Source: Oceanihabitans sp. IOP_32
Lineage (GTDB): Bacteria > Bacteroidota > Bacteroidia > Flavobacteriales > Flavobacteriaceae
Assembly (NCBI RefSeq): GCF_009498295.1
Contig: NZ_CP040813.1
Location: 2,549,001 to 2,613,000, forward strand
Reading direction: 5' to 3'
Length of the DNA stretch: 64,000 nucleotides
Part shown: piece by piece, positions 17,201 to 25,652 of the stretch
Layout of the letters: the number at the start of each line of letters is the position of its first letter
Position numbering within the stretch: position 1 is the stretch's first letter
Notes under the pieces: generated by a model
The model's database searches: none
Seen by the model: only the letters and a program-made list of their open reading frames with translations
What the model was told of the DNA's origin: nothing
Program-made: the position numbers and the translations under genes

Positions 17201-18508
17201 ATGATGTTAGCAGCAGGAACAACAGGGATAGTAATAGTAACCGTTGTGGCGTTTTTAATAATTACGCTAGTTTTAGTGAGTTTATTGCTTTTTGTAAAAC
17301 AAAAATTAGCGCCATCCGGACCTGTAACGATTCGAATTAATGGAGAACGCGAAATAGAAGTCGCCTCGGGAGGGACCTTGCTCTCTACACTTGGAAATCA
17401 AAAAATATTCTTGCCCTCGGCTTGTGGTGGGGGTGGAACTTGTATTCAGTGCGAATGTCGCGTACTTTCAGGTGGAGGAGAAGCCTTACCTACAGAAACT
17501 CCTCATTTTACGAGAAAAGAATTAAAGGAAGGGGCACGTCTGTCTTGCCAAGTTAAAGTAAAGCAGGACATGGACATTAGTATCCCTGAAGAAGTTTTTG
17601 GTATAAAAAAATGGGAAGCCACAGTTGTGCGTAACTATAATGTAGCTTCTTTTATTAAGGAGTTTGTGGTAGAAATTCCTGAAGATATGGGGTACAAGGC
17701 TGGAGGCTATATTCAAATCGAAATACCCGAGTGCGAGGTGAAATATTCTGATATCGATATTACAGCGCATCCTGAAGAGCATGATACTCCAGATAAATTT
17801 CAAGAAGAATGGGATAAGTTCAATTTATGGCCTCTAGTCATGAAAAACACCGAAACGGTAGAAAGGGCTTATTCTATGGCATCTTATCCTGCAGAAGGTC
17901 GTGAAATAATGCTTAACGTTCGTATTGCTACACCGCCATGGGATCGTACAAAAAATGGATGGATGGATGTTAATCCGGGTATTGCATCGTCTTATATATT
18001 TAATCAAAAACCTGGCGATAAGGTTACTATTTCTGGGCCTTACGGAGAGTTTTTTATCAATGAGTCCGATTCCGAAATGCTTTACGTAGGTGGTGGTGCA
18101 GGTATGGCACCTATGCGATCGCATTTGTACCACCTATTTAGAACCTTGCAAACAAAACGGAAAGTTTCGTTTTGGTACGGTGGCCGTTCTAAGCGTGAGT
18201 TATTTTATATTGAACATTTTAGAGCCTTAGAAAGAGATTTTCCTAACTTTAAATTCCATATTGCGTTGTCTGAACCTTTAGAAGAAGATAACTGGAAAGT
18301 TAAAGATAGCATGGAGGCAGAAGGCGATGGGTTTGTTGGATTTATTCATAATTGTGTTATTGATCATTATTTGAATCATCATGAAAATCCGGAAGATATC
18401 GAGCTGTACTTTTGTGGACCACCTCTAATGAATAAAGCAGTACAGAAAATGGGTGAAGATTTTGGAATACCTGATGAACACATTCGATTTGATGATTTTG
18501 GAGGTTAA
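17201..18508 (+). CDS. nqrF: NADH:quinone reductase subunit F (NADH dehydrogenase)
   Basis: Electron entry subunit: N-terminal membrane helix (about 8-33), a 2Fe-2S ferredoxin domain with C75, C81, C84 and C116, then an FAD domain (ERAYSMASYP) and an NADH domain (GGGAGMAPMRSHL; FCGPPLMN). 435 residues with the family's terminal FDDFGG. It is the last gene of the operon. Confidence 0.97.
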   Translation: MMLAAGTTGIVIVTVVAFLIITLVLVSLLLFVKQKLAPSGPVTIRINGEREIEVASGGTLLSTLGNQKIFLPSACGGGGTCIQCECRVLSGGGEALPTETPHFTRKELKEGARLSCQVKVKQDMDISIPEEVFGIKKWEATVVRNYNVASFIKEFVVEIPEDMGYKAGGYIQIEIPECEVKYSDIDITAHPEEHDTPDKFQEEWDKFNLWPLVMKNTETVERAYSMASYPAEGREIMLNVRIATPPWDRTKNGWMDVNPGIASSYIFNQKPGDKVTISGPYGEFFINESDSEMLYVGGGAGMAPMRSHLYHLFRTLQTKRKVSFWYGGRSKRELFYIEHFRALERDFPNFKFHIALSEPLEEDNWKVKDSMEAEGDGFVGFIHNCVIDHYLNHHENPEDIELYFCGPPLMNKAVQKMGEDFGIPDEHIRFDDFGG

Positions 18509-18552
18509 AAAATTAGAACTTCTATTAAATTTTTAAACTCATTTCAATACCA

Positions 18553-18584
18553 ACAGAGCCAATTCTTTTTCGAGTTGGCTTTGT
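18553..18584 (+). terminator. Possible terminator hairpin after nqrF
   Basis: Arms acagagccaa (18553-18562) and ttggctttgt (18575-18584) can pair over ten positions including one G-U. The following bases are not a clean T run, so termination here is only likely, not certain. Confidence 0.5.
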
Positions 18585-18633
18585 CGATTATGCGCTCTAC
18601 CTTATTATCGAAAATTTTGTTTTTATAGGTATA

Positions 18634-18795
18634 ATACCAAATTAGCCATGTCATGCCGCATATAATTTGTTTCTTTTTCGCCCATATTTCGGTATAAAAT
18701 AAAACCATAACTCAGGCTATGCTTTGATTTTCTATCTCATCTGAACAAAAAATAATTCAAATTAATAATACGACATTTCAAAACTAAATTGGTAT
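18634..18795. repeat. MITE-like repeat, copy B (long form, both ends)
   Basis: 162 bases starting ataccaaattagccat and ending acgacatttcaaaactaaa then ttggtat. The two ends are those of the 42-43-base short copies; the middle 120 bases match the middle of copy C (for example cataactcaggctatgcttt compared with cataactttggcgatgcttt). It fills the gap after nqrF; apart from the hairpin at 18553 there is nothing else in 18509-18895. Confidence 0.78.
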
Positions 18796-18895
18796 AAACC
18801 CAATTGTGATCCTTCTAAATTGACATTTTAGTACATTTGATAACTAAAAAATTAAATGAGTATATTTGAGTGTAATTAATAATTTTACCCTTTTG

Positions 18896-19915
18896 ATGAA
18901 AAAATTAAAATACCTACTGTTTTTACTACTTATTGGCATTATTGGTACTGCCATTTATGTTGCCGTGCAACCTAATGATTTTAAGGTGACTAGATCACAT
19001 ACCATACCGGCACCTACTGCAGTGGTTTTTAATAATGTGGTCGACTTTAAAAACTGGGAGTTTTGGTCGTCTTGGGTAGAAACAAATCCCGAATTACAAA
19101 TTACATTATCAGAAGAAACCGAAGGTCTCAATGCACTATTGTCTTGGCAGGTTAAGGATGATAAAGGCTCGATAAAAACTACCGAAATCACCAAAAATAC
19201 CCTTGTAAAACAGCAGCTTCAATTTGGCGATTATCCGCCGTCTGAAGTACTTTGGGAATTTGATTCTAGTGCCGATGGTTCTACTCAGGTTAGCTGGACG
19301 GTTTCTGCTAAAGATTTACCATTCGATTATAAATTTTACACGGTGTTTTCTGGAGATTTGGAAGAAGAAATTGGGGGGCATCTAGAACGCAGTTTAAAGA
19401 ATCTGGATAGTGTTGTTGTTCATAGTATGAAGGTTTATAGTGTTAAAATTGATGGTGTTACAGAGTATGGTGGCGGATTTTATATGTATAAAACAACCTC
19501 GGCGACCGGTGTAAATATGAGTGATATAATGGATGAGCAATATCATGCGGTTTTGAGTTATATGACAAACCAGTCTATTGCGCAAACGGGTAAGCCGTTT
19601 ACTATTTATCACAGTAGAGATAGCAGTCGCAATGAATTTATTATGAGTCAAGCTATTCCTGTACAAAATAAAGTTGTTGTTACTGGTAATAGTGCGGTGC
19701 TTTGTGGTTATATGCCCAAAATTCGAGTTTTAAAGGCTACTTTAAAAGGGGATTACAGATATTTACCTGAAGCTTGGGAAACTGTTCAGAATTATTTAAA
19801 CGAAAATTATATGGAACGATCTGATGTTTTACCTTTTGAAATATATCAAAACGATCCTAAAAATGTTCCAAATCCAGCAGATTGGATTACCGAAATTTAT
19901 TTTCCTATTAAGTAA
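18896..19915 (+). CDS. SRPBCC domain fused to GyrI-like effector-binding domain
   Basis: 339 residues. A membrane anchor (KKLKYLLFLLLIGIIGTAIYVAV) is followed by a START/SRPBCC-type lipid-binding fold (about 30-180; FNNVVDFKNWEFWSSW), then an AraC effector-binding (GyrI-like) domain (about 185-339) ending PNPADWITEIYFPIK. The ATG at 18896 is chosen over an upstream TTG at 18866. The domain pairing is common in Bacteroidota; the ligand is unknown. It is followed 14 bases on by crcB. Confidence 0.8.
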   Translation: MKKLKYLLFLLLIGIIGTAIYVAVQPNDFKVTRSHTIPAPTAVVFNNVVDFKNWEFWSSWVETNPELQITLSEETEGLNALLSWQVKDDKGSIKTTEITKNTLVKQQLQFGDYPPSEVLWEFDSSADGSTQVSWTVSAKDLPFDYKFYTVFSGDLEEEIGGHLERSLKNLDSVVVHSMKVYSVKIDGVTEYGGGFYMYKTTSATGVNMSDIMDEQYHAVLSYMTNQSIAQTGKPFTIYHSRDSSRNEFIMSQAIPVQNKVVVTGNSAVLCGYMPKIRVLKATLKGDYRYLPEAWETVQNYLNENYMERSDVLPFEIYQNDPKNVPNPADWITEIYFPIK

Positions 19916-19929
19916 AAATATTATAGTAT

Positions 19930-20295
19930 ATGAAGCAACTTCTTTTGGTTTTTGTTGGAGGTGGTTTTGGTAGCGTGTTACGCTTTTTAATCTCGAAACA
20001 TTTAACTACCAGTGAAACTGCTCTACCTTACGGTACTTTTGCTGTAAATATTATAGGCAGTTTAGTAATTGGTATCATTTTAGGACTGGCTGCGAAAAAC
20101 AATACACTCACCGAAAACCAAACATTGTTATTGGCCACTGGTTTTTGTGGCGGTTTTACAACGTTCTCCACTTTTGCTTATGAAAATCACTTATTTTTAA
20201 AAACAGGTGATTTTATAAGTTTCGCCACCTATACCATTCTGAGTTTGGTGGTTGGTTTTTTAGCTGTTTTTTTTGGCTTATTTTTGGTAAAGTGA
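19930..20295 (+). CDS. crcB: Fluoride efflux channel CrcB/Fluc
   Basis: 121-residue four-helix channel that exports fluoride as a dual-topology dimer. GGGFGSVLRFL at the start, FAVNIIGSLVIG (pore Asn) and GFCGGFTTFSTFA are diagnostic. No fluoride riboswitch is visible in the 14-base gap before it. The gap after it (20296-20503) holds nothing I recognise. Confidence 0.95.
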   Translation: MKQLLLVFVGGGFGSVLRFLISKHLTTSETALPYGTFAVNIIGSLVIGIILGLAAKNNTLTENQTLLLATGFCGGFTTFSTFAYENHLFLKTGDFISFATYTILSLVVGFLAVFFGLFLVK

Positions 20296-20503
20296 ACGGT
20301 TTACGTCGCAGGTTTTTGTAACTGTTTTGGTTTAAAAGTACAGTAAAAACAACACATAACTGCATGTTCTAAGCACTTGAGATAAATGGATTTTAATAAT
20401 GACTTCTCTTTAGGTTAGTAATCTCGTATGATAGATGTTAAGGCAATTATTTATATTCAAAACTCGCGTTTTTATAAATCTAAATTCGAAATACAACAGA
20501 AGC

Positions 20504-21106
20504 CTACTCCTTTTTAAACATCTTAACGCCAGCCTCAATTCTAGTATTTAAATAGTTTTGTCGTGGCACAATAGGGCAAGAGTATTTCTCGTTATACGCG
20601 CAGTACGGATTGTAGGCTTTATTAAAATCTATTGTTAAACTGTCTCCTTCTGGTATCGCAGCATCAATATAGCGCCCACCGCCGTAGGTCTCTACACCGT
20701 TGGTCTCATCGGAAAACGGCAGAAATAAATAATCTTCGTAGCCCTCGGTTTTTATTAATTCTATGTTTTGATAAATATTTAATAAAAAGCGCCTTCCCTG
20801 TAAATCGAAATGCAATTCCCCGTATTTAACGTATTCAGGAGTTCTAGTCGTGTTTGTTTTCATTTCGAAAACAGACTCCTTTTCTGTTCTTTTAAAAGCT
20901 GCTTTAACGATATAAGCAGAATCGAATTTAAAAAAATCTAAGCCTTTAAAAGCTTTCCTATCTTTTTTATGTAGCGGCGATGTCGTGGCATCTTTAAACT
21001 CTGCATTTAACTTTTTTTGAAATGGTGTTTCACCTAAAATAGGTGTTTTGTCTTGCGCACAACTCGCTATAAGCAAAAGTGTACAGACTAAAACGATGTT
21101 TTTCAT
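20504..21106 (-). CDS. DUF1684 lipoprotein
   Basis: 200 residues with a lipoprotein signal peptide (LLLIASC, lipid-modified Cys at 16). The C-terminal half carries the family's hallmark: TNGVETYGGGRYIDA, then DFNKAYNPYCAYNEKYSCP. The cysteines of that motif are present. Function is unknown; it is predicted to sit in the cell envelope facing the periplasm. Confidence 0.85.
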   Translation of the reverse strand: MKNIVLVCTLLLIASCAQDKTPILGETPFQKKLNAEFKDATTSPLHKKDRKAFKGLDFFKFDSAYIVKAAFKRTEKESVFEMKTNTTRTPEYVKYGELHFDLQGRRFLLNIYQNIELIKTEGYEDYLFLPFSDETNGVETYGGGRYIDAAIPEGDSLTIDFNKAYNPYCAYNEKYSCPIVPRQNYLNTRIEAGVKMFKKE

Positions 21107-21349
21107 ACTCGTAATTTTAATTAAAATAATTTAAAAGTATTCTATACTTTTAGGAGCCTACCTGTGCCGAAATTTAGTGATTTATTAATTCAATTTAATA
21201 CATTTTATGCCATTTTAATAAAATAATAGACTATTACATATCGATTCACACAATAAAGCTGGAGAAAAAGCGTTATGAAATCATAATTGTACAAAAATTG
21301 TTGTTAAGAATTGGTCATCTTTAATATTAAATTTCATTTTTGTACACTT

Positions 21350-21406
21350 ACACACTAAAAGGTCGCCAAAATTTTTTTAGACGACCTTTTTAATTATCTA
21401 GTGTGT
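21350..21406 (+). other. Free-standing hairpin, possible small RNA end
   Basis: Outer arms acacacta/tagtgtgt (21350-21357, 21399-21406) enclose an inner perfect stem aaaaggtcg/cgacctttt (21357-21365, 21382-21390) followed by T. No gene reads into it: crcB on the + strand ends 1 kb upstream, and the neighbouring genes are on the - strand. Confidence 0.45.
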
Positions 21407-21530
21407 TTTGTTTTTTTTACAAAATAAGCTCTAGGGTCTTTTTTAGTGTCTTGGTCTTTTTTTTTAGTGTCCATAACTGTTTACTTAAGTAAAGTTCAGC
21501 AAAATAATCTTAAAGCCAGAAATAGTTTAA

Positions 21531-21766
21531 GGTATTCGTTTACTCACATTTTTCTATTTTATAAAATAGGTGTTCGTGATGTGCTTCGCAGTTCTTTTTC
21601 GCTCATATTTCGTTGTAGCATAAAACCATAACTTTGGCGATGCTTTGATTTTAGCTCACGCCCATATTATAATAAAATAACGAATTCGTGAATCTGCGAT
21701 TTCTAACTCATCTGAGTAAAAAATAATTCAAATTTACAATACGACATTTCAAAATTAATGTGGCAT
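21531..21766. repeat. MITE-like repeat, copy C (left end degenerate)
   Basis: The right end acgacatttcaaaatta is that of the other copies. The left portion (tcgtttactcacat, ctattttataaaatag, atgtgcttcgcagttct) matches copy E at 31466-31580, and the middle matches copy B, with about 46 extra bases. The terminal ataccaaatta is not recognisable on the left. Confidence 0.7.
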
Positions 21767-21801
21767 AAGTTTGTTACCTGTATTAAATTTTAGAAACAAA
21801 A

Positions 21802-21830
21802 AAAGCCTATCATTAAAAATGATAGGCTTT
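21802..21830 (-). terminator. Terminator of the cold-shock gene
   Basis: Perfect 13-bp stem aaagcctatcatt/aatgataggcttt with a 3-base loop; on the - strand it is followed by a T run (the A run at 21796-21804). Confidence 0.9.
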
Positions 21831-21857
21831 AAGTTGTAATTGTTAAAAGTATATGTA

Positions 21858-22049
21858 TTAGATTACTTTTACGTTTACGGCGTTTAATCCTTTTCTACCT
21901 TCTTGTAGATCGAATTCTACTGCGTCACCTTCACGAATTTCATCGATAAGTCCTGAAATGTGTACAAAATGCTCTTTGTTGTTGTCATCTTCAGTGATGA
22001 ATCCAAATCCTTTTGAATCGTTGAAGAATTTTACGGTACCTCTACTCAT
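21858..22049 (-). CDS. Cold-shock domain protein (CspA type)
   Basis: 63-residue single OB-fold RNA/ssDNA-binding protein. RNP1 appears as KGFGFI and RNP2 as HFVHIS; the start MSRGTVKFFND is standard. It acts as an RNA chaperone that loosens mRNA structure. It has its own terminator and a long AT-rich leader, so is probably monocistronic. Confidence 0.95.
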   Translation of the reverse strand: MSRGTVKFFNDSKGFGFITEDDNNKEHFVHISGLIDEIREGDAVEFDLQEGRKGLNAVNVKVI

Positions 22050-22147
22050 TGTAATATGTATTAATATAATTAAACAACAAATATAATGTAAAATATAATA
22101 TGTCGCTTAATAAACTCAAAAATTTTTAATTTAAATTAAAAATTTAA

Positions 22148-22441
22148 TCACCTTAAAATCAATTTCTTAACAATATCCTTGCCTAAGGCTTCATTAATCA
22201 TATCTATTATTTTTTGTTTTCCGTAGCTAAGTTCTTCTCTTAAAACGCTAGAACTTAATTGCACATAGAGTGTTTCCCGCTCTAAATTCACACTTATGGT
22301 GTATTTGTTAACGCCATTACCTAAAAGTTTCCAAGCCTCTACAACATTAACTTTATCTAGCCCTTTTTCTAGTTTGTTAGTTTCTACAAATTCTTGGAGT
22401 GCTTCGCTAATACTTATATGTTCATTGTTTCGTTTTGCCAT
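22148..22441 (-). CDS. DUF721/DciA-like protein
   Basis: 97 residues, with EALQEFVETNKLEKGLDKVNVVEAW and the basic C-terminal part DUF721 proteins share. In other bacteria DUF721 (DciA) helps load the DnaB helicase; its place next to recF, a common arrangement in Bacteroidota, suits a DNA-replication role. The Bacteroidota form is short and direct evidence for it is lacking. Confidence 0.8.
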   Translation of the reverse strand: MAKRNNEHISISEALQEFVETNKLEKGLDKVNVVEAWKLLGNGVNKYTISVNLERETLYVQLSSSVLREELSYGKQKIIDMINEALGKDIVKKLILR

Positions 22442-22501
22442 AATTATAAATTAAAAGAAGGTTGTAAGCTGTAAAGTTAAATTTGTTTCGTAATATGATG
22501 T

Positions 22502-23581
22502 CTATAATTTAAAAATCTCGTAAGATTGATGCACTTGTTTTACAGCGGCCTCGGTTCGTTCTGCGTGCGTATCGCTAATAAATAGTTGTCCGAAGTTTTC
22601 ATCATTAACCAGTTTAATGATTTGAGACACGCGCTGTTCGTCCAGTTTGTCAAAAATATCATCTAATAAGAGAATAGGGTTTACTTTACTGCGTGCTTTT
22701 ATAAAATCGAATTGCGCTAATTTTAAAGCAATTAGAAAAGATTTTTGCTGTCCTTGGCTTCCAAATTTCTTAATGGGATGATTTTCAATATTAAAAATTA
22801 AATCATCTTTATGTATTCCAACGCTTGTGTATTGCAAGGCTTTATCTTTGTTAATGGCATTTTTTAAAAGTGTATTCAAATCGTTTTCAAATAAATCGCT
22901 GTCGTACACTAAATCTACAGTTTCATTACCACTGCTAATTACCTCATAACGGGCTTTAAAAATTGGAATGAATGCTTTTAAAAAAGTATGACGTGTTTCG
23001 AAAATTTTTGTGCCATATTCTGTTAACTGACTGTTGTAAACCTCTAAAGTATCGGCATTAAAAGTATGGTTTAGTGCAAAATATTTTAATAGTGCATTGC
23101 GTTGTTCTAGGGTTTTATTATATTTTATTAAATACGATAAATACGCTTTATCACTTTGCGAAATAACGTTGTCTATAAATTTTCTACGGGTCGTACTGCC
23201 TTCGGTTATTAAGTCTCTATCGGCTGGCGATATTATAACCAAAGGTAAAAAACCAATATGATCGCTAAATTTTTCATATGCTTTACCGTTGCGTTTTATA
23301 ATTTTTTTCTGACCTTTTTTTAGGCTAATAATAACTTTTTCTGTTTTTCCTCCCTTTTCATAATCTCCATTAATTACAAAAAAGGCCTCATCGTGTTTAA
23401 TATTTTGAGAAGCTACGGGATTAAAATAACTTTTACCGAATGAGAGGTGGTAAATGGCATCTAAAATATTGGTCTTCCCCATACCGTTATTACCAACGAT
23501 GCAATTTATTTTAGCATTGAAAACAAACGATTTACTGTCGAAGTTTTTGTAATTAAGTAATGAAAGTGATTTTAAAATCAT
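22502..23581 (-). CDS. recF: DNA replication and repair protein RecF
   Basis: SMC-like ATPase that works with RecO and RecR at single-strand gaps. 359 residues: Walker A GNNGMGKT (30-37), signature [10 protein letters not shown] region, and Walker [13 protein letters not shown]. The [17 protein letters not shown] stretch is RecF-specific. It lies 60 bases upstream of the DUF721 gene, probably co-transcribed. Confidence 0.96.
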   Translation of the reverse strand: MILKSLSLLNYKNFDSKSFVFNAKINCIVGNNGMGKTNILDAIYHLSFGKSYFNPVASQNIKHDEAFFVINGDYEKGGKTEKVIISLKKGQKKIIKRNGKAYEKFSDHIGFLPLVIISPADRDLITEGSTTRRKFIDNVISQSDKAYLSYLIKYNKTLEQRNALLKYFALNHTFNADTLEVYNSQLTEYGTKIFETRHTFLKAFIPIFKARYEVISSGNETVDLVYDSDLFENDLNTLLKNAINKDKALQYTSVGIHKDDLIFNIENHPIKKFGSQGQQKSFLIALKLAQFDFIKARSKVNPILLLDDIFDKLDEQRVSQIIKLVNDENFGQLFISDTHAERTEAAVKQVHQSYEIFKL

Positions 23582-23687
23582 ACAGAAAGTAAACTATAAA
23601 ATGTTAATAAACCGATTGGCTTTTAAAGGAAGTGCAAATTATCGAAAAATATCAAATAAATAAGCTTTTAAATATGAAGAATTATTA

Positions 23688-23695
23688 TATTTTTG
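23688..23695 (+). promoter_or_regulatory. Probable -7 box of the TPR membrane protein gene
   Basis: TATTTTTG (TAnnTTTG form) followed by CGACGC, 25 bases before the start codon. No clear -33 TTG is at the right distance. Confidence 0.5.
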
Positions 23696-23720
23696 CGACG
23701 CATTAATATAGAATGAAGAA

Positions 23721-24488
23721 ATGGCGACTTACAAGAAAAAATATAAAGCAAAGAACAAGGCAGAAAAAGAGCAAAACATAGAAAATGGCTCAACAACAGC
23801 AGAAGTTTTTAATACTCTGGATGAAACAGCATCTAAAACAGAAGCTTTCGTTGGTAAAAATCAGAAGTATATTTTTATTATTATTGGCGCAGTAGCCTTG
23901 GTGGTTTTGGGTTCTTTAGGATATAAGGAATATGTTACAAAACCAAAACAAGAAAATGCGATGAACGATATGTTTCAGGCTCAAAAATATTTTGAACAGG
24001 CTGTAAATGGCGTGGAAAAAGATTCGTTATTTAATTTGGCTTTAAACGGTGGTGAAGGTAAATTTGGAATGTTAGATATTATATCTGAATACGGCGGAAC
24101 ACCAGCAGCAAACTTGGCCAGTTACTACGCTGGGACAGCTTATTTGAAGTTGAAAGATTACAAAAACGCAGTAGAGCATTTAAGTAATTTTAAAAGTGAT
24201 GATGAAATTTTAGCCGCTTTGGCAAAAGGAAATATTGGTGATGCCTTTGTGCAATTAAACCAAAAAGACGATGCCTTGAGTTATTATGAGCAAGCTGCAA
24301 GCTTACGTGATAACGAGTACACAACCCCAATGTATTTATACAAGGCGGGCATTATAGCTTTAGAAATTGATAAGGCAGACAGAGCTTTAAAACATTTTAA
24401 AAATATTAAAGAGAATTATCCTAATTCAACAGAGGCTTCTAATGTAGATGTCTTTATTGGGAAAGCCCAAATGTTGGCAAGTAAATAA
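23721..24488 (+). CDS. Membrane-anchored TPR protein (YfgM-like)
   Basis: 255 residues: a lysine-rich N-terminal part, a membrane helix at about 50-68 (YIFIIIGAVALVVLGSLGY), then tetratricopeptide-type helices (for example AYLKLKDYKNAVEHL, DALSYYEQAASL) facing the periplasm. Similar proteins (YfgM) work with the SecYEG/PpiD machinery in E. coli; whether that applies here is inferred. ribH follows one base after its stop codon. Confidence 0.82.
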   Translation: MATYKKKYKAKNKAEKEQNIENGSTTAEVFNTLDETASKTEAFVGKNQKYIFIIIGAVALVVLGSLGYKEYVTKPKQENAMNDMFQAQKYFEQAVNGVEKDSLFNLALNGGEGKFGMLDIISEYGGTPAANLASYYAGTAYLKLKDYKNAVEHLSNFKSDDEILAALAKGNIGDAFVQLNQKDDALSYYEQAASLRDNEYTTPMYLYKAGIIALEIDKADRALKHFKNIKENYPNSTEASNVDVFIGKAQMLASK

Positions 24489-24489
24489 T

Positions 24490-24975
24490 ATGGCAACGGT
24501 AAATAAAAATCTATCTGTTTATGATAAGTCGGCTATGCCAGACGCGAGTAAATTTCGGTTTGGCATTGTTGTTTCCGAATGGAACGACACCATAACAGAG
24601 GGGTTGTATAAAGGTGCTTACAATACACTTATTGAAAATGGGGTCTTACCAAGCAATATTGTGCGTTGGGATGTGCCTGGTAGTTTCGAATTAATTTACG
24701 CTTCAAAAAAAATGCAAGAACAAATGGTAAATGGGGTTATTGCCATTGGTAGTGTAATACAAGGCGAGACCAAGCATTTCGATTTTGTATGCGAAGCCGT
24801 TTCTCAAGGGATTAAAGATTTAAACGTTATGCGCGACGTACCTGTTATTTTTTGTGTACTTACCGACAATACCATGCAACAAGCTATAGAGCGTTCTGGT
24901 GGAAAACACGGCAACAAAGGAACAGAAGCTGCAGTAGCGGCTATCAAAATGGCTGAATTACGAAAAAAAGCTTAG
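24490..24975 (+). CDS. ribH: 6,7-dimethyl-8-ribityllumazine synthase
   Basis: Penultimate enzyme of riboflavin synthesis. 161 residues; FGIVVSEWNDTITEGL, PGSFELIY, IAIGSVIQGETKHFDFV (with the catalytic His) and GTEAAVAAIKMAEL are conserved. The ATG at 24490 is preferred over an upstream in-frame start inside the preceding gene. No other rib genes are nearby. Confidence 0.95.
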   Translation: MATVNKNLSVYDKSAMPDASKFRFGIVVSEWNDTITEGLYKGAYNTLIENGVLPSNIVRWDVPGSFELIYASKKMQEQMVNGVIAIGSVIQGETKHFDFVCEAVSQGIKDLNVMRDVPVIFCVLTDNTMQQAIERSGGKHGNKGTEAAVAAIKMAELRKKA

Positions 24976-25110
24976 TTTAAAACCTCTAAGCCATTTAAGG
25001 GTGTTTTTTATTGGTTATTGTTTTTTAGTGTAAATGTTAACAATTTTTGGCATTTCACCCGCTCTTATCTCCATATTTTTAAGTATTTTTGAAAGAAAGC
25101 ATAAATTATT

Positions 25111-25344
25111 TTGTTTAAACAGCGAAAACATAAAACCTTTAATTATAAACCGCGGCTTTCTCAAGAAAACACAACCGATTCTAATCAAGAGGACAACTCT
25201 AAAACCAAAGATTTTGTCTCTAAATGGAGGCGTCAAAATCCGAATAAGGTTAAAATGGCTAGTGTTATGCCTGTGCGCACTTTAATTTTGGTTCTAATAT
25301 TGCTGTTACTTTGCATGTATTTGCTAGAGAAGAATTATTTATAA
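25111..25344 (+). CDS. Small single-pass membrane protein, unknown
   Basis: 77 residues: a basic, polar N-terminal 50 residues (FKQRKHKTFNYKPR) and one C-terminal membrane helix (VRTLILVLILLLLCMYLLE). Only a TTG at 25111 (or ATT just before) can start it, since a stop codon lies 9 bases upstream. Its KxFNYKPR opening resembles the FSYTPRYY of the next gene, suggesting the two are related. Neighbours ribH and mutL are a typical flavobacterial context. Function unknown. Confidence 0.72.
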   Translation: MFKQRKHKTFNYKPRLSQENTTDSNQEDNSKTKDFVSKWRRQNPNKVKMASVMPVRTLILVLILLLLCMYLLEKNYL

Positions 25345-25361
25345 TCTAAAATGAATTAACT

Positions 25362-25646
25362 ATGGGACGTGCAAAATTGCCTAAAAATAAAAAATTTAGC
25401 TATACGCCACGTTATTATGATGATAAGGGGCAGGGAAACCCCTTTGAAATTAAACATAAATTCGATGCGTATAGAACCACTGTTGGCAGTAATTTAAGTT
25501 TAAAAAGCAAATTTACCAACGCTTTAAACGACTTAAAAAACAACCCCGACAGCGCGGCTAACAAGCGTATTCTTATTATTGTTAGCATACTTGTTTTGAT
25601 ATTTCTTTTTATTATCGATTTTGATTTATCTATTTTCTTTTCTTAA
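25362..25646 (+). CDS. Small membrane protein, lineage-specific
   Basis: 94 residues: a basic N-terminal part (GRAKLPKNKKFSYTPRYYDD) and a C-terminal membrane helix (ILIIVSILVLIFLFIIDF). Relatives in databases have sometimes been labelled 'riboflavin synthase subunit beta', which I believe is an error carried over from the nearby ribH; nothing in the sequence supports an enzyme. Starts 17 bases after the preceding gene and ends 6 bases before mutL. Confidence 0.8.
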   Translation: MGRAKLPKNKKFSYTPRYYDDKGQGNPFEIKHKFDAYRTTVGSNLSLKSKFTNALNDLKNNPDSAANKRILIIVSILVLIFLFIIDFDLSIFFS

Positions 25647-25652
25647 TTATTC

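Larger units (their letters stand above)
21107..21857. other. 750-base gap between DUF1684 gene and csp gene
   Basis: No credible protein gene. It contains the promoter region of the DUF1684 gene, a strong free-standing hairpin (21350-21406), MITE-like copy C (21531-21766) and the csp terminator (21802-21830). Short open frames here, such as 21446-21631, look like chance. Confidence 0.7.

Noticed and set aside
21446-21631. 61-codon + strand frame in the 21-kb gap
   Set aside because: It runs into MITE-like copy C, has a biased Phe/Ser make-up and no conserved context.
25034-25285. 83-codon + strand frame overlapping the small membrane protein gene
   Set aside because: It overlaps the 25111-25344 gene in another frame; the latter has a clear membrane helix and a family-like N-terminus, so this one is a shadow.
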